A DNA stretch of 64,000 bases from Eutrigla gurnardus. Its lineage: Eukaryota > Chordata > Actinopteri > Perciformes > Triglidae. The notes under the pieces were generated by a model. It ran no database searches. It had not been told where the DNA came from and was given only the letters and a program-made list of their open reading frames with translations. Positions 60,389 through 64,000 of the stretch are shown piece by piece. How positions within the stretch are numbered: position 1 is the first letter of the stretch; each line of letters opens with the position of its first letter. The DNA is taken from assembly GCA_963514095.1 (NCBI GenBank), contig OY741264.1, forward strand, positions 10,587,554 to 10,651,553, written 5' to 3'. The translations under genes were made by a program, and so were the position numbers.

Positions 60389-60394
60389 AATAAA
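60389..60394 (+). terminator. Candidate polyadenylation signal of the purine-array transcript
   Basis: AATAAA about 100 bp after the last purine-rich unit, where the repeated donor is lost. A further acceptor-like TTTGTCTTTTAG followed by AGAGAGGAGG at about 60443-60464 is a decayed extra copy beyond it. Confidence 0.4.
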
Positions 60395-60464
60395 ATATCG
60401 GTTTACATGATTTTCTAAACTGCATCTCCCCATTTCTTCCATTTGTCTTTTAGAGAGAGGAGGA

Positions 60465-61120
60465 ATTAATTTCAATTTCATTACAATTCTATTTTTACAT
60501 TTATTTATTTTTTTACGGTTTCCTTATTTGATATATCTTTAATGTTACCAACATTATATTTGTTTTGCTTTGCCTCTTGTTGTTACATTAACCTCTTTGC
60601 TGTTGTAATACTGCACATTTCTTACAATGAAACTAATGAAATATCTTATGTCATTTTGAGACAGACTGTAGTATGAATTCGTTTTTTCAATGTCTTTTTA
60701 TGACTATATTATGATTTTTTTCTTTTATAAAGTAAGTTCATGTGAAATGTCAGTATTTTGCAAGAAAGTCAAACTATAATGTAAAACATTAAATAACATT
60801 AAAAGTCAAAAATATATCAGATTATTTTATGTTGGCAAAGGTTATAAAAAAAGCATAGTATGTTGGAAATCATATACCGGTAAGTCATACTTTCATAAGC
60901 CATCCTTGGTTTATCAAAATGTTATAGTACAGTTTGTAAAGCTCAAAGCACAGCCTCATAGTCATGTTTAGGCAGACGATGATACAATTTAAGCTATATC
61001 AATATTGCCTGCCAAATGGCTTCTGTTCAGACCCTAACATTTTCCTGATCTTTTTAATCCTTAAACCTGTTATTTCCAAAATAAAAAAACACAACATTGC
61101 ACTAGGGTTTCAGGATCTCT
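60465..61120. other. Spacer between the convergent array locus and fn1, no gene recognised
   Basis: AT-rich DNA without visible exons on either strand. It separates the + strand array end from the 3' end of fn1 on the minus strand. Confidence 0.5.
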
Positions 61121-61135
61121 CCAGCTTTATTAAAA

Positions 61136-61141
61136 TAAGGG
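61136..61141 (-). terminator. Probable fn1 polyadenylation signal
   Basis: TTTATT on the + strand (AATAAA on the minus strand) about 670 bp beyond the fn1 stop codon, compatible with the moderately long 3' untranslated region of fibronectin transcripts. Confidence 0.55.
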
Positions 61142-61809
61142 ACTTCTTTTTGTCAAAAGGTAGAAACAACATTGGCATGGACAACAAAATATAAAAATAG
61201 AACAGCTCAAATTCTCACTACCCAGTTCACACATTCACACGTTGAGATCAAAGGGATAAATTAGTAAAAAAAAGTCATTAGAAATCAGAAGATGTCAATC
61301 AAACACAGTGTAATCCCTCCGTAAAAGAAAGACTACTGGAAAGAAAAGCACAATTTCATGGACAATTTAAACATTGTTAATAATTACATTGACATTCTTT
61401 AACACAGTGCTTACTTTCTGACAATTTCTGCTCTTTGAGTGTTTCTGAATATTTAAATGGGGAAAACCTGACTTTGAGAAGTATATAAATCTGATGATCT
61501 AGTGACAAGTCCTAAATGACTTCCCTTGTAGTATATAAGGATGAGAAGGGGAATGACACATAAAAAAGGAAATGGAAGGATGCTTCAGTTTAGAACAGAT
61601 AATTCATTGAGAGACTTGACAGTAAAACAGTGAAAAGACCGGCTTTAGAAGAGGATCACTTTGACCATGCAGCAGGGCAGTGTAACATCTTTGGTTAAAT
61701 ATGTCAGAAAGTGACAAGGCAGTTATTTTAGTTGCAGACAGTATGGCTTCTAAATGGTAAAACAGTGCAGCTATTGGACGGTGAGGGAGCGAAGAAGATG
61801 TCCGACTCT

Positions 61810-63540
61810 TTACTCCAGAGGATTATGAGGAGCGTGTGCGTCCGCCAGCAGGTCTGGTCTGAGGCACTCAATGGGGCAATGGATATTCTGGAGGAAGAGT
61901 TGAAGAGGTAAGCTCACATGCCTTGGTACAAACAACGCTATCAATAGATTTAATCACACTCTTTGTTGTTTTCTAAGTGAGGTCATTGCCAGCCATTTCA
62001 AATAATTTATTGTAACGTATGGCATAAAAAGGCACCATAAATGTCATAGTAAAGTACGCTATAAATGTGCTTCAAAAAGGTCATAGCATAGTATGCCATA
62101 ATAAAATGTGTCGGCGTATAGTATGCCTGAGGAAAATGTCATAAAACAGTCATAGAATAGCATGCCATAAAAACTAGTTTAAAATGCCACAAAAGTCATA
62201 ATATAGAAAATGATTATTCAAATTATTAAAATGATGTCATAATATAGTATACCATGAAAGTTTCAGGAAAAAAAATCATAATTAACTATGCCATAAAAAT
62301 AATAGTATGGTTTTGCATAAACGGTAAGAAAAAAAATCATACTATATTATGTCAAATGTTTCATTGTATAGTATGCCATACTAATGTGTCATAGTACAGA
62401 ATGCCAAAAAGGTCACAAAAAATAGCATATCATAAAAAGTCATAGTATAGTATGTGGTATAAAATGTCATACAAAGTCATAGTGAAGTATGTCATGAAAA
62501 AGTCATTGTAGTAATGTATGCCAAAAAAAGGTTTAGTATATCATACAATATCGCAGTATAGTATGCCATAAAATATATCAAAAATGTAATGTAGTATGCC
62601 TTGAAAATTTTCGTAAAATATCAAATTACAATATGTTATAAAATGTCACAAAATAGTCCTAAGAAGTGTTATAGACAGATATGACATGAAAATGCCAAAA
62701 TGTCAATGTCAATTATTTTATATCAGTTCCACTCACGCGTAGTGTGTTTCCATATCTCACAGGCTGAAGCAGACTGGCATCAACTTCACCACCTGGTCTG
62801 CGGCAATTCTCACATCGCCAGCCCTGATGAGACCCAACATACACAAGAGAACATGCTTCATTTAACTCGCAGAGGAACCACAAGTTAAACACAAGTCAAT
62901 GTATGTATCACTGAACATCGGCCCCAAAGTCAAGGAGGCTGATGTATCGTACCTGCTGTCCTCCAGCGCATGTGCAGGTGCAGATGGCACCCAGGTACTC
63001 CTTCTGCCACTGATTTCCCACCTGGTACGTTTTGCCATCATCGTAGCACACGGAATCATCTGTGTGGAAGTACATGCACGTATAAATTTGCGTGCGACTC
63101 CGTCACACCCATTTGAGGCAGTAGTAAAATATTTCTTAGGATCTTAAAAAGGCCTTACGTGGTTCACACTTGAATTCTCCTTTGCCGTTTCCCAAACAAG
63201 TGCAGCTCATCAAGTGACCATTTTCTGCACGGCGTTCCCACTTCTCCCCAATGCGATAGTTGTTGCTGTTGTCATGGCACCACTCTAATGGACAAAATAA
63301 TAGAGAAACCAAGTAAAATATACTCTAATTCCAACTAAGCTCATGTACCTCAAGGAAAAAAATATCCAAATAACTCACTCGATGAATCGCATCTGAAGTG
63401 GCCACTCCCCAGCCCCAGGCACGTGCACCAGAGCTTGAAGCCTGTCTCAGACATTCGCTCCCATTCACCACCAACATCATGGTAGGTTGCAGTGAACGCA
63501 TCATAACATGAGTCCGTAGTGGAAGGCACTCCGTCTGTGA
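61810..63540 (-). CDS. fn1: Fibronectin C-terminal exons (FNI modules 10-12 and dimerisation tail), partial
   Basis: The 3' end of a fibronectin gene, whose product is a secreted extracellular-matrix glycoprotein. Exons 5' to 3': 63379-63540 (FNI-10, including GGEWERMSETGFKLWCTC and SGHFRCDSS), 63159-63284 (FNI-11, KWCHDN ... GEFKCEP), 62953-63059 (FNI-12, CYDDGKTYQVGNQWQKEYLG), 62737-62823 (GWRCENCRRPGGE and tail), 61810-61887 (NIHCPIEC and end, ...NPLE, stop TAA). Each FNI module shows its four cysteines. The two cysteines of CPIEC are those that join fibronectin monomers into the dimer. All junctions are in phase. The tail exon uses the donor CTACGC|GTGAGT, giving a shorter linker than in human. 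The preceding type III exons are not seen before 64000, so the gene continues to the right. The choice between fish fn1 paralogues cannot be made here. Confidence 0.93.
62030..62690. repeat. Degenerate tandem repeat in the last fn1 intron
   Basis: Units of roughly 25-35 bp built on GTCATAGTATAGTATGCCAT and ATAAAA recur across some 650 bp with many indels. They fill most of the intron between the final two fn1 exons (61888-62736). Confidence 0.75.
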
Positions 63541-64000
63541 CTGATGGAAAATGGGTGGGGAAAAATATGAAAAAACAATGTATGTAAGCCCCGAGTTACT
63601 TAGAGAGTGATTAACTGCTGCTGTTTTTTTGAGTGAAATTATTTTGGGCCATGATGGTTTTATTTAATTGCTTATTAATAATGTTCCTTATTACTAATTA
63701 TGTTTTTCATCAGTATCTACCTAAGACGAGAAACTTAAATGCAAAATAAATTTAAAAGTAATTGTAGTTCTATCTCACACAGGCTTCGCCCTCTACTAGA
63801 CTCCATGGGTAATACTCTCCGCCAATCATGCTCATGTGTTCGGCAACTGAAATCTGCATAACTATAGCCTGCCAATCAGGACGTGCCTACTGGAAACCAT
63901 GTACTACTGGAACTAATTCCTCTCACTGTTCGACATTCCTTTCTCTTCAACGAGCAGCATTTAACTCGTGACTGCTTTCTCCATGGAGAGCGTTGTGTCC
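63541..64000. other. fn1 intronic sequence, no exon recognised
   Basis: Upstream of the FNI-10 exon on the minus strand. I looked for the expected fibronectin type III exon and did not find a frame resembling it before the window ends. Confidence 0.5.

Overview
The window is vertebrate nuclear DNA from a ray-finned fish, most likely a stomach-bearing percomorph-type teleost. The evidence is genes split by GT-AG introns (many only 73-120 bp), long CA/GT, TTA and TATC microsatellites, short interspersed repeats typical of fish genomes, and deduced proteins that follow known vertebrate orthologues residue by residue. All exon coordinates below were read by eye from splice sites and checked by reading-frame arithmetic; the coding sums come out as whole codons for every complete gene.

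Layout, left to right. Bases 1-2037 hold upstream DNA and the lamp1 promoter, with a perfect TFEB-type CLEAR palindrome at 1671-1680. lamp1 (+, 2038-7384) and grtp1 (-, 9009-14599) converge. The 14.6-18.8 kb interval holds a non-autonomous hAT transposon with an intact 8-bp target-site duplication, TTA arrays and SINE fragments. adprhl1 (-, 18790-25396) has a predicted long isoform in which a splice donor overlaps the short-form stop codon and adds about 713 disordered residues. dcun1d2 (-, 29240-32100) and tmco3 (+, 34518-39846) diverge from a shared promoter region. atp4b (-, 43874-46632) and grk1 (+, 48688-53818) follow. At 56.6-60.4 kb lies an unrecognised + strand locus that ends in a tandem array of purine-rich exon-like units separated by near-identical GT-AG introns. 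The window closes with the 3' end of fibronectin fn1 (-, 61810-63540, continuing beyond the window or unseen).

LAMP1-GRTP1-ADPRHL1-DCUN1D2-TMCO3-ATP4B-GRK1 is the order and orientation of human 13q34, except that TFDP1, which lies between TMCO3 and ATP4B in human, is not recognisable here. fn1 next to grk1 is not the human arrangement. The genes do not form one pathway. They cover lysosomal membrane (LAMP1), Rab GTPase regulation (GRTP1), a cardiac ADP-ribosylhydrolase-like pseudoenzyme (ADPRHL1), cullin neddylation (DCUN1D2), cation/proton antiport (TMCO3), the gastric proton pump beta subunit (ATP4B), rhodopsin shut-off (GRK1) and extracellular matrix (fibronectin). An intact atp4b suggests that the species has an acid-secreting stomach.

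The strongest candidates for something undescribed are the exon-intron tandem array at 58.2-60.3 kb with its associated unknown ORF, and the stop/donor switch in adprhl1.
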